Source: Fasciolopsis buskii | Taxonomy: Eukaryota; Platyhelminthes; Trematoda; Plagiorchiida; Fasciolidae | NCBI GenBank assembly: GCA_008360955.1 | Contig: LUCM01007486.1 | Span: 161,165-225,164 of the forward strand | Direction: 5' to 3' | Length of the DNA: 64,000 nucleotides | In this document: positions 12,601-25,779 of the stretch, piece by piece | Numbering within the stretch: position 1 is the first letter of the stretch | Layout: every line of letters begins with the position of its first letter | Position numbers and translations under genes: made by a program | Notes under the pieces: model-generated | What the model was told of the DNA's origin: nothing | The model's database searches: none | What the model saw: only the letters and a program-made list of their open reading frames with translations

Positions 12601-15589
12601 CACCAATATCAAACTGTCATTACCAAAGCTGCGAAGGACAGCATCGATGATTGATTGGGCAGAGCATTTAGTTGATAAACAATCAGTGTAATTGCGTCGA
12701 ATTCAACTATTGTTATTGTCAGTCGTTTTTACAAAAGTTCTTCATCATTTATTCGGGGCAACTGCCAATGTTTGATGAATGGGACTCCAAACGGACAGCA
12801 GACCATATTTGTTTTTGCTAACCCCGTCAACCTAAGGCGCCTAATAGCAAATCAAACAAATTTAGATTAACTAGGGATAAATGAATTATCCTGATAATTT
12901 TTGATCACCATACGACTAAGGATAACCTTAAACAACCTAGTTGATAAGATTCCTGACACCATGTCCAGGAGTGAAGTTGCTGGAGAAAGTTTCCTGTTTT
13001 CAAATGGACCATAGGAATCCAATTTCACATAGTGACCATCATGTTGCAGTAGAAAACTACATTCAACTTAAACAAATTTGATTTTATTGTAGATGACCAC
13101 ATCCCAACTATCACAATTGAGTACCCTGGTTGAGAAAATATTTCATAAGGCAAAGTGTATCATAAAACACCAATAATACTCGCAAAGGCTGTCAGTTTGC
13201 CAACTAACCTTACTCCTGTGATATACAAAAAATGTTGCTAAAACAACTTCACCCGTAAGACTTTACCGTTCATGTAATCAGTATACTATCTTTCCATCTT
13301 TGTTTAGAACTTAAGTCAACCATACTTGTCAGATATGGTATATGGTCTTTGTTTGTCTACTGGATGGGGAACAATTAGATTGTAGTAATCTGTTAGCCCC
13401 GAAATGCATCACCGCGGGTCTTACATCATGTTTGTACGCCACCTTGTTGACGGTCATTGGTAGTTACAGTTAAATAATGAATTTGAGTAGCCCAATGTAG
13501 TTTTTCCAACCCAACTCTATCTGCATCTGTTTCTGACTTTGGTTAGCACATACTCATAAGTTTAACACCAGTTCATCGAACTACAGTAAAATAATATCGA
13601 CATGGCCTAGATATAATTTTATTAGCTTACATTTCCACAATTCATCATAACGGTATAAGCAGACAGGATTACTGTAGACCAAAAACAAGGGGTACTGGTA
13701 ACATATCATTTAACCATCAGCGGACCCACTGACTTGCATACGGTTTATTATGTAGCACCATAAATAATGAGAACACCTTGTAATTGTTTCATTCATGATA
13801 TTAGGGACCATCAAGGTTACATACCTGTGTCACCCCAACTTTTGGCTGAAATGGAGTCGGATGTTGTGAGAGAAAGCTTGGTAAGTCGTTAATTAACAAA
13901 ACCGTACTCATCAAGAATAAAAGACAACAGACACATACATCAGTGGAGTTCGTAAGTGGATGGATTTACTTTGAAGTACTATACAATTGTACACAAGATG
14001 GTTTTACTCAAGACAAGAGAATAAACCCCGGAGTTCAAGCCATCAACGTTGAGCAATTTACTGAGTAGGGCAGGGGTTCAACTCAACTTTTCTGTAGGTC
14101 GATTGAAAGTATGTTAGGTTGTCAGTGATCCTGAAATGTTGCTAAACATTTGCAGGTGACCAAGAGTTCAAAATTGCGGTGTTACAAACTAAAGATCACA
14201 AGTTCGAATACTCCTAACATCGTTCAGCTACTCTATGGGTAGCCTACTGTTTGATTCGTCCCCTTTCAGAGCAAATAAATTACTTGTCTCACTAAACGGG
14301 AGAAAAGACATGAAGATAAGCGATGATATCATTATTGCACAAGGCGAAATCAAAGTTCCTTTGCAATCACCGGCTAGTCATTTCCTTAATGGATAGTACG
14401 GCATTTTACGTTTCCAAACTAATATGCGCCTCAGTAGGCAAGCTTACATTAGTTTGTAATCCGTCGTTTGATGAAACAGTTTTAAGTTATTCATGCAGTG
14501 AGCGTAATCCCGTAAAAATCAATTACGTTTCCGCAATCGATGCAATTTGCAAACATCGATTGCAATCCGGTAGCAACCACACTATCGCTTTTTGTATCAC
14601 CTTGACTAGAAACCATCTTTTGTTTTATTCACTCCCTTAATTTACCTTTTTATTTTCTGACTTTGTCTGTTGTAAGTATCATTCGTATTAAGGAGCCCCG
14701 AAATTTTCCGTATCAATAGTCCGTGCAATTCTCATGGTAATTATGGTTGCGTGAATAACGTGAAAATATTAACAGCTGGGGTGACCCTTTGGGTGTAAAC
14801 AAAACAAAACTTTCCTAAATCATGAAGCAATACTGAATGTCTCTACTGACCTTACCATTTCGCATACCTTCTGTTTCAATAAAAATAACGCGATTAAAAA
14901 TTACCGTGGATTATACAATTTCAACAAACAATAACTGTCTTCTATTTGGAAAAATTTATGCCTGGTTGCACGTTTTTGCAACGTCTAATTTTGGTTAGAT
15001 GCTAGCAATGTATACCCAGACATTAAAAAGAAAAATTTGCCATCTTGCTCACAAAAAGAGCGCCAGTGATGAGAAATGTTTGAGTTTTCTTTTGTCAACG
15101 TCGAATCGAAACGCCGCAAGCGGTGAGCGACTATTCGTCAAGAATGCCGGCAATCAAAGATATTAGACGATCATGAAAGACATGTGAAACAGTTCCCATA
15201 CTGAACGAGCACACTCATACTCGTGATTTTCCGATCTTAACTGGATACGCTTTGTTACTCGGTTGTCTTTTCCTGATGATTGTTTTATTGTTGTTTTTGG
15301 CGGCGTCGAAGAATAATTAGAGGACCGGTAATTTTTCAGCCTGCGGCAAGAAGTGAAATGGAATTTAAATTTCCTTAATATCGAGATTAGTTCTAGTTGC
15401 AAAGAAATGATCTAACGTAAATTCTGTGGTCGATTTTGAATCAGGCAACAATAATATGAAAGGGAATGTACACCCCTTTGATTTCCTTTTGCAGTTCAAC
15501 GTTGAAATCTGTAGATTTGCTCTCGTTTTGCAATAATTCTCACTGATGTTCCTTCCAGAAAAATTGCCCATTGTAAGGAAAAACAAAAT
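9636..15589. other. Long unrecognised stretch
   Basis: About 6 kb without a gene I can support. Short frames (for example 11,641-11,841 and 14,323-14,640 on the plus strand) have no motifs or convincing splice context. No transposon motifs, tRNA-like cloverleaf or tandem repeat was seen. Confidence 0.4.
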
Positions 15590-15784
15590 ATGTTTTGCGG
15601 TTGTCAAGTAAACTTGAACTTGGAAGCTGTGAGGTTTGATTCTGTTAACAAAGACTGCTTTGCTTTCGAAAGTCCTTCAGTGAATACCGCTTTTTACGCG
15701 AAATGTCCATTTGGTTATACAAAATATGGCCAAAGAAATAATTCTTGTCAGTGTGTTTGTATGAAGTGGTCACGTGATGATTGA
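15590..15784 (+). CDS. Possible small cysteine-rich exon
   Basis: A 64-codon frame ends at TGA (15,782-15,784) and has eight cysteines, including a C-terminal cluster AKCPFGYTKYGQRNNSCQCV followed by one more Cys. The C-P-x-G-Y ... C-x-C-x-C pattern loosely recalls antistasin or EGF-like cysteine-rich modules, but the spacing (13 residues between the first two, then C-x-C-x-C) fits neither well. It may be an exon of a secreted protein or chance. Nothing around it confirms a gene. Confidence 0.2.
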   Translation: MFCGCQVNLNLEAVRFDSVNKDCFAFESPSVNTAFYAKCPFGYTKYGQRNNSCQCVCMKWSRDD

Positions 15785-18700
15785 TTAGGTAACGGTGGGC
15801 GGAATATCAGAATACCAGTGGGGCAGCACTTGTATTTAACCGTACAAACTTCCCTTGGACATGCTTTGTCTTGAGCTGCTAAACTTTGCCGGGTTAAAAG
15901 TGCACAAGATAAAATCAGTCATTCAAAGCCTACCTGTTTTCTCCTAGGGTTTCAAATATCCGAATAAATGGAAATATGGTTCTCCAATGTGTACTGGATA
16001 TTACGAGTCATGAGATCCTGATGAGAAGGCAATAATATTTATAATTATACGCATATACGTATGTATCAATATGTAATTCATCTACCCATCTAAGCATTTG
16101 TTTTGTTTGAAAATTTGCTGGCGACCTGTGCACTCAATCAGTTTACGCTTAGAAAGTAAAAGGTGTTCATATTCAGCGAATGTGGTTGTTGCTGTTGTTA
16201 CACTTGTGTGTGATCGGTTTGCTTTAGAAAAAGCAAATTTGATTCAGCCTATAGATAAACTGGGAAAGAATAAAACGATTTCCGACGCATTAAATCTGCC
16301 CAAATCATTTCAGTTTTGATTTATTCTCAATAGTAGGTTTGAGAGCATAAAAGAAATCAACCGGTAAATGTTGCTGATTTAATCCCCGTAAGATGTGCAT
16401 ATCCATAATTGTGCTCAACTATGTCGAAGTATATCATTATTTTTCTAAAAAATACGGACATTTTTCTGCTCCATTGTGAATATTCATGAACCTTTTGCAC
16501 TTGACGACTACTGAATATTGGTGATCAATCGGGCAACGTCGTCGTGTTAAAACACACGAGTCTTCTTATCCCCTACCGCTTACCTATCGAGAAACATCTC
16601 ACAGACACTGGTTCACTTCCACTTACTCGTGTATACGCATAGATTATATAGATTCGAAAAACTGCATAGCCATGAAGAGAGAGAAATTTTGACTGCATCT
16701 GTACTATCACTTACTGCAGTCTTACGATATACATTATAACGAGTAATACAGTTTCTTTAATTGAAGCTTTTATGATAACTCAAATTCGTACGAGAAGCCA
16801 TTGGAGGGGATCCCCCGGGACGTCTGCAGAGATAATTAAGTCCATCGCACTACTCAGTTATTAGTGAGAGCTAGCAAAACGGAAGTAGCAGATAGACTTA
16901 AGATTACTAATCTCGAAGTTGTTGGTGTGGAATCACGAAAAGAATAATCGATTTGGAAAAAGCAGGATTAATCTGGCTACTGTTTAAATTAACGCGGTAG
17001 TATTAGCATTAGTGTTCCACAGAACTAGACCACAGAAATAAACTTTGAGATATAGCAAAGACAACGAAGCTGCTTATATCTTTTCTATCTTAAAACCGTT
17101 GAATGGCAAAGGTGCAAAGTACAAAATAAAAGGCTGGGAATCTTCGTCATTACTCGATAAGTCCTGCTAACTTTGGCAAACAGAACTGCCTTGTGCTAAC
17201 CAAAAGTTAGCTTGTTGCACTTCACTTTTGGGGCCCTTAAAAGGGCCCAAAAGTGCTCCGCTTGGTGACGATACCCGTACTGATAATACTTGCAGGATCA
17301 AGTATAAAGTCGTTCAGTGTATTTCGTATTCTGATAGAGATTAGTGTAAAAATACTTTAGAATGCCTCTCCTGGTTCCCTTTGACGGTGGTTTGGAAGGA
17401 CAGTCAACAGAGATTCCGGGCGTGCTTTGGGCTTGACATGCATCGAAATGGACTCTTGCATGAGTTTCGTATGATATCGATGTTTTATCAAAAAAAACTC
17501 ACTTGGGATTACACCCCATTAACATGGTTAACAGTGTAGGGTCTCCAACTTTTAAGCTTCGATGACCACCGACAAGCAACTGCGTGCACCTCCTCACTGG
17601 ACGATGAGAGATCCATGCAATACCTGTTCATTTGTAGAGGTTGAGCACGTGTATTTAGCGAACCAACCAGTTTGGCTTAGTCTCGACTTATCCACGATAG
17701 CAGTCGTTTAAATAGTGTCATTCAGTAGACATAACGGTCTGCTATTCTCATTCAAGGCTATATGATCTTTATTAGCGGGGTGCTACAGCCTAGAAATGGC
17801 CAAAATCGTTTATAAAATCAATACTACTACTAATAATAATATTAGGAAACTGCCTACTTTTAGATGGAGGAAACCTGTTTGCTAAGAACCCTACATACTG
17901 GGTGCAATTTAATGAGTAATTTGCCTGGTTGACGACTCTACAATAAAGTTTGTAATCCTAATTTTAAAAGAATTACAAATAACTCTTGAAAGACGGAAAA
18001 TTTGCACAGTACTGGCATAGGTATCACCCCGCGAAAAGTGCGCAGAATGACTCTTCTGTCTTTTGTATCATTTTTCAATGTGGCTGCGAATGAAAGGTGA
18101 TTTTATCACTCATTTGCTGCACGGCATTTATTTCACTAGTTTATCTCACGTGACAGTATTGCAAAATTAAATCTTTAGTATGTTACTGGCCCGAGTTGGG
18201 AAAATGGGAAAGTGTCTGAATCGTTGTCGTGCGTCTTACACCTTTATTTCTCAGTCAATGGAAACTGTTCCAACAGGTCATCTGAAATCGTGTTTCTCTG
18301 ACTAATTGGGCATAACATCCTGTTGACACATTTCGTCCCAGGGGGTGATAATGTATGACTCAGCGATCAAATAAACCAGACCATTTCAGACTAAGTTGAA
18401 CATACCTGAACTAAACACTCAACTGTCAGAAGCGTGCAGTAACGTTACACAAAAGGGCGAAGAGGGTTGGAGATTTAGGAATTGATTAAAGAGATGGTTT
18501 TTCTACGTTTGTCGTACTCTCCAGATGTGACTGCCTTATAATCATGCGTTCCGTTCAACACTGTCCCCGTCACAGTCCAACTTAATCAGGGCTGCTTGCG
18601 CCTCTGTACGCAAATTACGCTAACAACTATAAACGGCCCACAATTAAAAATAAATAAATAAATAATAAAAGAAGCCATACATTGGTTACTAAAGGAGTTG

Positions 18701-21672
18701 TCTCAAATGTCTAAAGTACTCGCCGTTTACACAGTGGTAGTAGTGTTCACTGAAGACTGAGGCGATTCTAGATTTGATCTAATCAAAATTTACCTTCATA
18801 AAACTGGGATTACAGGCACATTCTCTCGCCGAACAGTCTGTACCTCCTGTGATCTAACCGATTTCTTCTGATCCGTTTGGACAAAACGAAACTTCGGAAA
18901 TCTAAGCCCTGGTAACATTTGGATGGAAGACAGGACTGGAGCACATGCAATAGAACCTAATGTCTTTGTAATCATACAGAAACCTTGAGAATTTTACGGC
19001 ACATATATGGCACGTATAGACATTTGGTTTTATTCATCTATTGTGACTAGAGATTTTCATAACTGGTATCGATTCATGAGCTAGGAAACAGTTCGTTAAG
19101 CAAGTGGTTTCCTGTATTTGCCATCTCATCAGACTACCGCTAAATTATTTCCACAATTCGGCTTCTCATAAATTTTGTGCTGTGCAGTACAATTTTAGAA
19201 GTTTCGGTCGATTAACCGACGTTTCAGAATCTCCAGTTTTCTTCGGCCTAAAATGACCTGCAACATAATCACTTCAGCTTCGTTTCTAAAGCCTCCGTTT
19301 ACCCCATATTCGGTCGGCGAACCACCGCCGTTTAAGGGAGTGAAAAGGTCGAGGCTGATGAACGATTCCTCAGGTGACAGCGACACGCAATAAACCGGTT
19401 ATGGTAACAACCAAGGAGCCAATGAACAATGCATTCGATTCAGTAATTCATCTCGGTTACGTATTCTGTTTTAGGGCCTGGTGAACATGCAGCCTTGATG
19501 ATATCTTAAAACGGTGAACGACATTTCTATCATTCTCAACAGCATAACTAATGAAGACGCTAAATTATAGGATTTTTCCACAGTTTCTTGTGAAAAACAT
19601 CGACAAATTAAGTAGGGAGTAATTGAAAAACTGAAATATTTACTTCGTTTTGTATTAAGACAATACAAATCTTATAACTGCATTTGGTGGATTCCGCATA
19701 TTTCCGAATTATCCTTGTGTATTTTTAATCAATCCAACATTGAGGACAGGGAGTACGCACAAACATGTGTAACATTTGAATGTTTCTGAAATGTTTCCTT
19801 TCCAAATCTTACTGTCTTAAAGCTGAATGCAATTCGGTTATAAACTTCTGAATGACAAATACGATTACTCCGCCTTTGGTTCCGGTTGGCTGCAGAGTGC
19901 CATACATTTTTTTGTCAAAGGATATGCTTCGCTGCACCTTCGCCGTAAACATTCCCGTAGACAGAACCGTCTATCGGCCGCAGAGAAAAAAATTGAATAT
20001 ATCTTTCGCGCTTACAGCCAAGTGGTTTCATTAAAGCTCAGCAAATTTTTGGAACTTCTTTCGATTCTTACACTTTCGAGGACACAAAGAATTCAGCCTA
20101 TCCCACTGTGCATTTTCGTTGCACAAAAATCAGACTCCGCTTTCTTTCCGATGAGTTTCACTAACGTTTTATCCAATGTTGCATGTAAATGACAGTCGAC
20201 ATTTGTTAACTGGCATGTTCATTAGCAGAGGAAAATTCATTCTAGTCGGGTGCATATGAAAGTTTCCACGTCTAACGCATAGAATACATATAGAACATTC
20301 ATTTTGGATTGTTTATGCAAAATTTATATTACCGAAAGCTATTAAAATGGCTTTGAATGTGAAGAGATTTCATTTGGACATATCAATTCAGGTATGTACC
20401 GAAAAGGGATTTCACCGCGTTCATAGTCTTTTACCTCAGCCTATGGACATACTGCACGAAAACATTTTCTTTCTGATTTGAATCGTTCGTCAAAACCTGA
20501 CAGTTTTACTCTAATTATTTGGATGGGGTTTGTTTTTGCAAGAGAAACAGCACACGGTGGCCAATTTTTGGTCAGTTGAATATATTTTCAATGCATCACA
20601 TAATAGTTTGGGTATTTCTTTACTACATGTAACAGAAAATTCCCTCCTTTTAATCATTGCTTCGTGTCCATACGGGTATCTGCGAACAAACTGGGTTCCT
20701 CCGACTTGCCATGTGAATAGGCTGTCGATCTCACATTCTCGAACACAGACCAGGGACATGAAAATAAGGTTTTCACGTCACCGTAAACCACACGGTGCAT
20801 ACCGGTTAATCTCATTCAAGGATTTGAATAACCACATGGGCGACCCTTCACTCGAACAAATGGCTGGTCTGAGCACACATCTATTTATAATGTTTGCAGC
20901 TTCCATACAAATAAGAGAGGTAAACCAAACAATATATAAATAGAAAGAACGCGGCCAGATACGACCGTAATGATTACCGAATACCAGTTGTCTTCTTGTG
21001 TAGATGGTGATTCTGATTTTGCATAACGAATAGGTATCTAAGTGAATCCGTTTCACGTGTCCTGTCTGCAGTTTTGCACGGTAATCAAGTTGTCAAAGTT
21101 ATGGATTTGGGTGACTACGTGCCGGATTCTACTTTTACTCGTACCGCCCATTTGCTTGTTCGACAGTGTCGAAGTGGTCAGCGGCCTCTATCCTAAACAA
21201 TTACCCACCTGCTGCGAACCACTGGAAGCAAGAATTAAAAATTTACAAAAAGGAAAACATGCAAAGTACATGAAAATTGTCACAAACCAACCGCAGCGAG
21301 GCTTTTTTTGCCTAACAGTTCAGGGTTGCAACTTTAGAATTCAAAGTATTTATAGGTTGTTTGCTTTGGTCGGTAAATAACGTTTTTCCGGTCAAACCTT
21401 ATTTTTCTATTTCAGTTACTAGTTTTGCGAGTCCTAACTTACTGACCTTAACCGGAACACAAAGTTGTGCATAATGCGGGACCCGATTGCTTCAGCATCG
21501 CTTCGTTTGGCCAACATGGATGGTTTGGAACCTAAAGTGTAACTTCCGATAGCCTCCAATCCAGATATGGAAACTGTTGTTATGCCTTGTCATATCAAAC
21601 AGCACAAACAGTTCAATTCTTCCCTGTCAATTTCTTGCAGAAATATGTCTCATTGAGATGTGAATATCCGTC
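15785..21672. other. Long unrecognised stretch
   Basis: No supported gene. Low-complexity patches occur (ATT/ACT triplets near 17,824-17,845 and AAAT repeats near 18,645-18,670). Frames at 16,098-16,319, 20,530-20,943 and 21,042-21,380 (plus strand) are open but lack motifs and are overlapped by rival frames. Confidence 0.4.
17223..17255. repeat. Short near-perfect palindrome
   Basis: The sequence CACTTTTGGGGCCCTT is followed by a 2-base loop and its reverse complement, with one extra G in the left arm, giving a stem of about 15 bp. It is isolated: no coding sequence, promoter or element end is visible beside it. It could be a structured RNA fragment or chance. Confidence 0.5.
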
Positions 21673-22129
21673 TCATAATTCATGTTTTCTTAAGAAAGAG
21701 TTCCCAGAACTTTCGTTTGCCGCGTTCTGCAATGAAAATGTCGGAGCAGTAATCTCCTGATCTAGTAGTCCCTTACAGTGCTCGACCGCTTCAAACTGCA
21801 TGAAATTGTGATAATGTCGAGATTGCATGACTTTAAATCCTCCAGCAAACTGCAGTGAATAGACCTTGTAAATCCATAAAGGAGAAGACTTATTTTGGCT
21901 GACAAACCCAAACTCACTGTGTACGATATTCTGTCCCACAATCGAAACAGAAGTGTTGGATAACTTGTCCAATGTAAAAAGGTTTCGGCTTTTGTTTGCA
22001 AATGCAGCAACTGTTTTCGTGCAGACTGGATCACAAGACACAAAGATTAGCAATCGAAGATATTCATTTACTCGTGCATTTTTGGTTTTATTGAATGATC
22101 GTGATAGTAAAGCCACTTTGTACGCTGTC
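21673..22129 (-). CDS. Possible coding exon, unidentified
   Basis: An open minus-strand frame of about 150 codons starts just after a strong acceptor-like tract (T-rich, ending GCAATGCAG; the first exon base would be 22,129) and ends at TGA (21,673-21,675). A second GTAAG...TTGCAG pair of about 50 nt lies near its 3' end; using it in this frame would create a stop, so the true structure is unclear. The composition is protein-like (a segment PLWIYKVYSLQFAGGF) but matches no family I know. An overlapping plus-strand frame (21,953-22,153) is shorter. Confidence 0.25.
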
Positions 22130-22153
22130 ATCTGCATTGCAAACAAATATTAA

Positions 22154-24526
22154 GAAAAACGTTTTTGAACGAGGTCAATAACGGATTTTTGGACAATTGT
22201 TTTAAAATGTAGATTAGTGTAAACACAAACTTGCTAGCCATAGAAAAACGACTTTAATCACACTTGATTTTTCTATAGTTGAATAAAATTGCCGTTAGTT
22301 ATTCCTGGGTTAAAAAGTATGGAAAACTTTAATATGTCGACCGATTAGTGAAAAAAGAATAAAGTCTACAACGACTCGAGTTTCAACGTGCCTGTGCTAG
22401 TCGATGTACGGGAGAATTCCACTGTGATGCTGCCCAAGAATTCCGTGCATTAGGTGACAAAAAACCTTAAAATATGATGCGGACAAAGCAAACAGAATAC
22501 ATCTACTTGTCCTTAAAGCTGGGAAGTCTGTAAACAGTTCTACACTTGGAGCCGTTAAATCGTCCCAATTTATGATTGTTGCAATTGGGCGAACTTCCTC
22601 ACCTCATCCTCCTATTTGTTCTAGGTTGATTGGCATTTGCAATTATCTTTGAAAGTACGAAAACAAGTTCAGTGTTGCTAACAGGTGACTCAGACTGGAC
22701 GGCGTGTTGCACGTGCCAGACACTGATAAAACAGCACAATTCGTGATGGCAATTCACAGGTTCCTCGCTGGATGAAGTCAAACCAAGAATAAAAATCAGT
22801 TTGGTTGAGAAATAATGTACACGACGGATGAATTTGTTACTACATATCCGCAGTCCAGGTCAAAGCAAAATGATACTGAAACCTTCCAAAATTTATCCTT
22901 ATGTGGTTTGCTTAGGTTTTTTAATGATAGCCAAATTGTGCAAAAGCCCTAAAACTAGTTTTTAGTTGTTCAAGACATAACGTTCGGATACGGGAATTTT
23001 GAAACAGAAAACGGCTTGAAAAGCAGCAGCTCAACTGAAAAAATCACTGTGTATCACTAATGTTTCCACCGCAGTATTCAACAAGAAGCCTATGATTACT
23101 TGTGTTAAAGGATGTCAGCTATATCAATAAATAAGCCTTTGGATAGATCGGTAATCTATTTTTAACTTACAATTTTAGCTAGAGAGAGATTCAATGTGAT
23201 TTTTCATAGTGATTTGTCATTCAGAGTCAACATTTAACTTGAAAATGGAAAATATGGAAGCATTTTACATTTGTTCGATTGTTCTTATCAGCATTGCTTG
23301 CTCATCCCCATCCCTTCGAACTGGAACACGAACCCGGGACAAATGATTTTCATTCGAACGCCTGGGCCTTCACGCTAGCCGGGCTGATTCTTAGCGGTTC
23401 ATTTAACTTTAACACTGCAAGATGTAACGCCCGCACTTTTATTGTTTCATGTACTTTTGGACTGACCCCATGGCTACTCAAATATAACGTAAAATGTTGA
23501 TTTTTTTAGCTGTTTGAGGTAGGTTTGGGGGATAGTTTCCTATATGGGTGGTATTGTTTCACCGGTCGCGTTGCAGAAAAGTTGCATCTTGTCGGTTTTA
23601 TGTAGTCAACAGTCATCTCATTCTGGAGTCAATAACCAGTGCAGGCTGTAAGAATTTTTGTATTGTTTCTGTATGCGTAGAACATAATAACTTAGATGAA
23701 TTCCGATTTGTTGGTGGATGGCTGCCACTAGCAATATAACGCTTCTCTTAACTCTACTGTTCACGGTGTGGAGAGCAAGGGTCAATAGCTAAATTGATAT
23801 TGATTAAATGACATGACACAGCAACACTAAGAGCGAATACCGTTCTCTGTTTTTCGTTTGGTCATTCCCAATGACTTTATTTTTGTAACCATAGGTTTTC
23901 GACTTGATGGGAAAGCTTTCGAATCTACATATTAGTGACTAACTTAACCATCTGGCAGCCTTCTGTTGCTTGAGTCCTCATTCCCTAAAAATGATATAAA
24001 AATATGTTGCGTCAGTAAGGACTGACTGAAAGGGACAATCGAAAATAAAGATTAAAGTCATGGGTCAAAAATCGACTGTTATTCATAGAGGAGCATTTCA
24101 TCATTATTGCTCGTCTACAAATATTTCACCGGTCAGAATAACATCACAGCAGTTTCGCCCTCTGAATTCTCCAATAATTTATATCCGACCTACCCACCAG
24201 CTAGAATCCGAACAGCTTGCTGCAGCAAGCACTTGTCCCAGGGTTTGATTAAATCAAGCAAAAATCCACGTCGGTCCAATGAAGCCCACTCTCTAATTAC
24301 AAGAACAGCACTAGCAAAGGAAAAACCAAGTTAGCGCGAGGCTACCAAGCCAGGGCAACAGATAAAACAATAAGAAAACAAGTTTACCAGTGTGATATTA
24401 AAGAACGTATGCTCAACGACTTCGTGTGCACAGTAAACTCTTCGATAACTTTCAGACAGTATCATATCAGATAAACGTCATAGACTATGACGTACATGGC
24501 TTATTTTAAGCTTCTCAGTCGCGTAG
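22154..24526. other. Unrecognised stretch
   Basis: No gene, repeat or element motif that I can support between the exon candidate and the PLE-derived inverted repeat. Confidence 0.4.
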
Positions 24527-25187
24527 GTAAAACTTGAATACTCACGTTAGATTGAGACAAGGAGCACCAAAGTGAAAAACAACGCCGACAAACTCAAGAA
24601 AGTGTTTGGCGAAGTCCGGTAAAACGACGACCGACCAGGCAAACATTGTGGGTCAACAGTTTTGTGGTGGCTTCAGTCTATTGATTGATAAAACCTCAAA
24701 AAAGACAATTAGTCCCGAGTTACATTTCCGTAGAATCACTTGGACTGCTTGGTGGGGTCGATTGGGTCACCGAAGGTCACTGAATGACTTCACAAACAAA
24801 AAGAAACTTAACTGATTCGCAGCGACACCAATAATTTTGTTCATGATCTCGTTAACAAAGGCACAACAAAATGTTTCATCATTGGGTTGGAAGTTTATCC
24901 TGCCACCCGAATACTTTGACCAGTTTTAGCCGAGGCTGTATGCCCAGGTGAAAAACTCCACTCCAACCTCCGACGATAAAGCAGGATGGTCCTAACCCAA
25001 ATTAGTGCATATATACGAAATGTTCACCTCAGAGGCCAAGCTACAGCGATGCTACGTAAAACGGGAGTATAACCCCGCAGTCGGGCACTTCAAAGAGACC
25101 ATTTCTACTACCCAGAAAAATGACCCTGCACTGCGATCGTGAGAAAACAAGACTATCTTGATAAAATGGAAAATATCATGAGAGACA
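24527..25187 (+). repeat. Inverted repeat 1, left arm (PLE N-terminal segment)
   Basis: The reverse complement of 26,483-27,143: paired positions sum to 51,670 throughout, so there is no net gap over 661 bp, and I saw no mismatch in the parts compared. Read on the plus strand it holds the degenerate N-terminal part of a Penelope-like reverse transcriptase frame (for example NVSSLGWKFILPPEYFDQF, then a stop, then PRLYAQVKNSTPTSDDK). It ends just as the conserved YLDKMENIMRD block closes. The two copies point towards each other across a 1,295-bp spacer. Confidence 0.9.
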
Positions 25188-25779
25188 CATTCCGTTCGGG
25201 AGAAGGATGAATCATCGGCTACTCTAACCAATTGGGCACAGCCATTCGTTGACCGAGGCATCGATCCGTTCTGCCTGTTCGTCACCACAGCTGCATGTGA
25301 ACTGGTAATTTGTGAGCAGCGTTTAGGTCGAGCACCTTTGTTGATTGTCTTTTCAGATTCAGTGCCCTGGTAGTGTGTAGAACGTTCAATTCACCAGAAA
25401 CCTAGGTTAGCTTTAGCGCATAGTTGAGGTTTTACTGATTCGGTTGAATAGATGATCGCCCCTGAATGGTAGGGTACTTATGGTTTGCTTTATCTTCACT
25501 GAATTCACTGAAGTTCATTTAGGTCGTTCCATTTTAGGAATCTTGATTAGCTTATCCAGGCATCCGTTTACCCTGAGAGTCTGTTAGGAACTCCTATTCT
25601 TTCGGTAGTTCATCTACACGGCTGATATTTCGGGTTCCAAAGAAAAGGAGTTTTCACGAAACCCGGCTTTTGAGCTCTTGGTGCAAATTTCCTTAAAGGT
25701 GGATTGTCTTTTCTATTGTTTCTTCTAGACATCTAGTCATCAAGATATCGGGGAAGGCTAGACTGCTGTCATTTTCTCT
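25188..25779. other. Inner edge of inverted repeat 1 spacer
   Basis: Sequence between the inverted extra copy and the recognisable PLE motifs. It may be the decayed C-terminal part of the PLE read on the minus strand, but I found no motif to prove it. Confidence 0.3.

Noticed and set aside
14150..14240. GTTCGAAT-type string suggesting a tRNA T-loop
   Set aside because: No matching acceptor, D or anticodon stems around it; no tRNA gene could be built anywhere in the window.
16799..16830. GGATCCCCCGGG near a PstI-type site, resembling a cloning polylinker
   Set aside because: The match is too short and the flanks are ordinary genomic sequence; no vector backbone is present.
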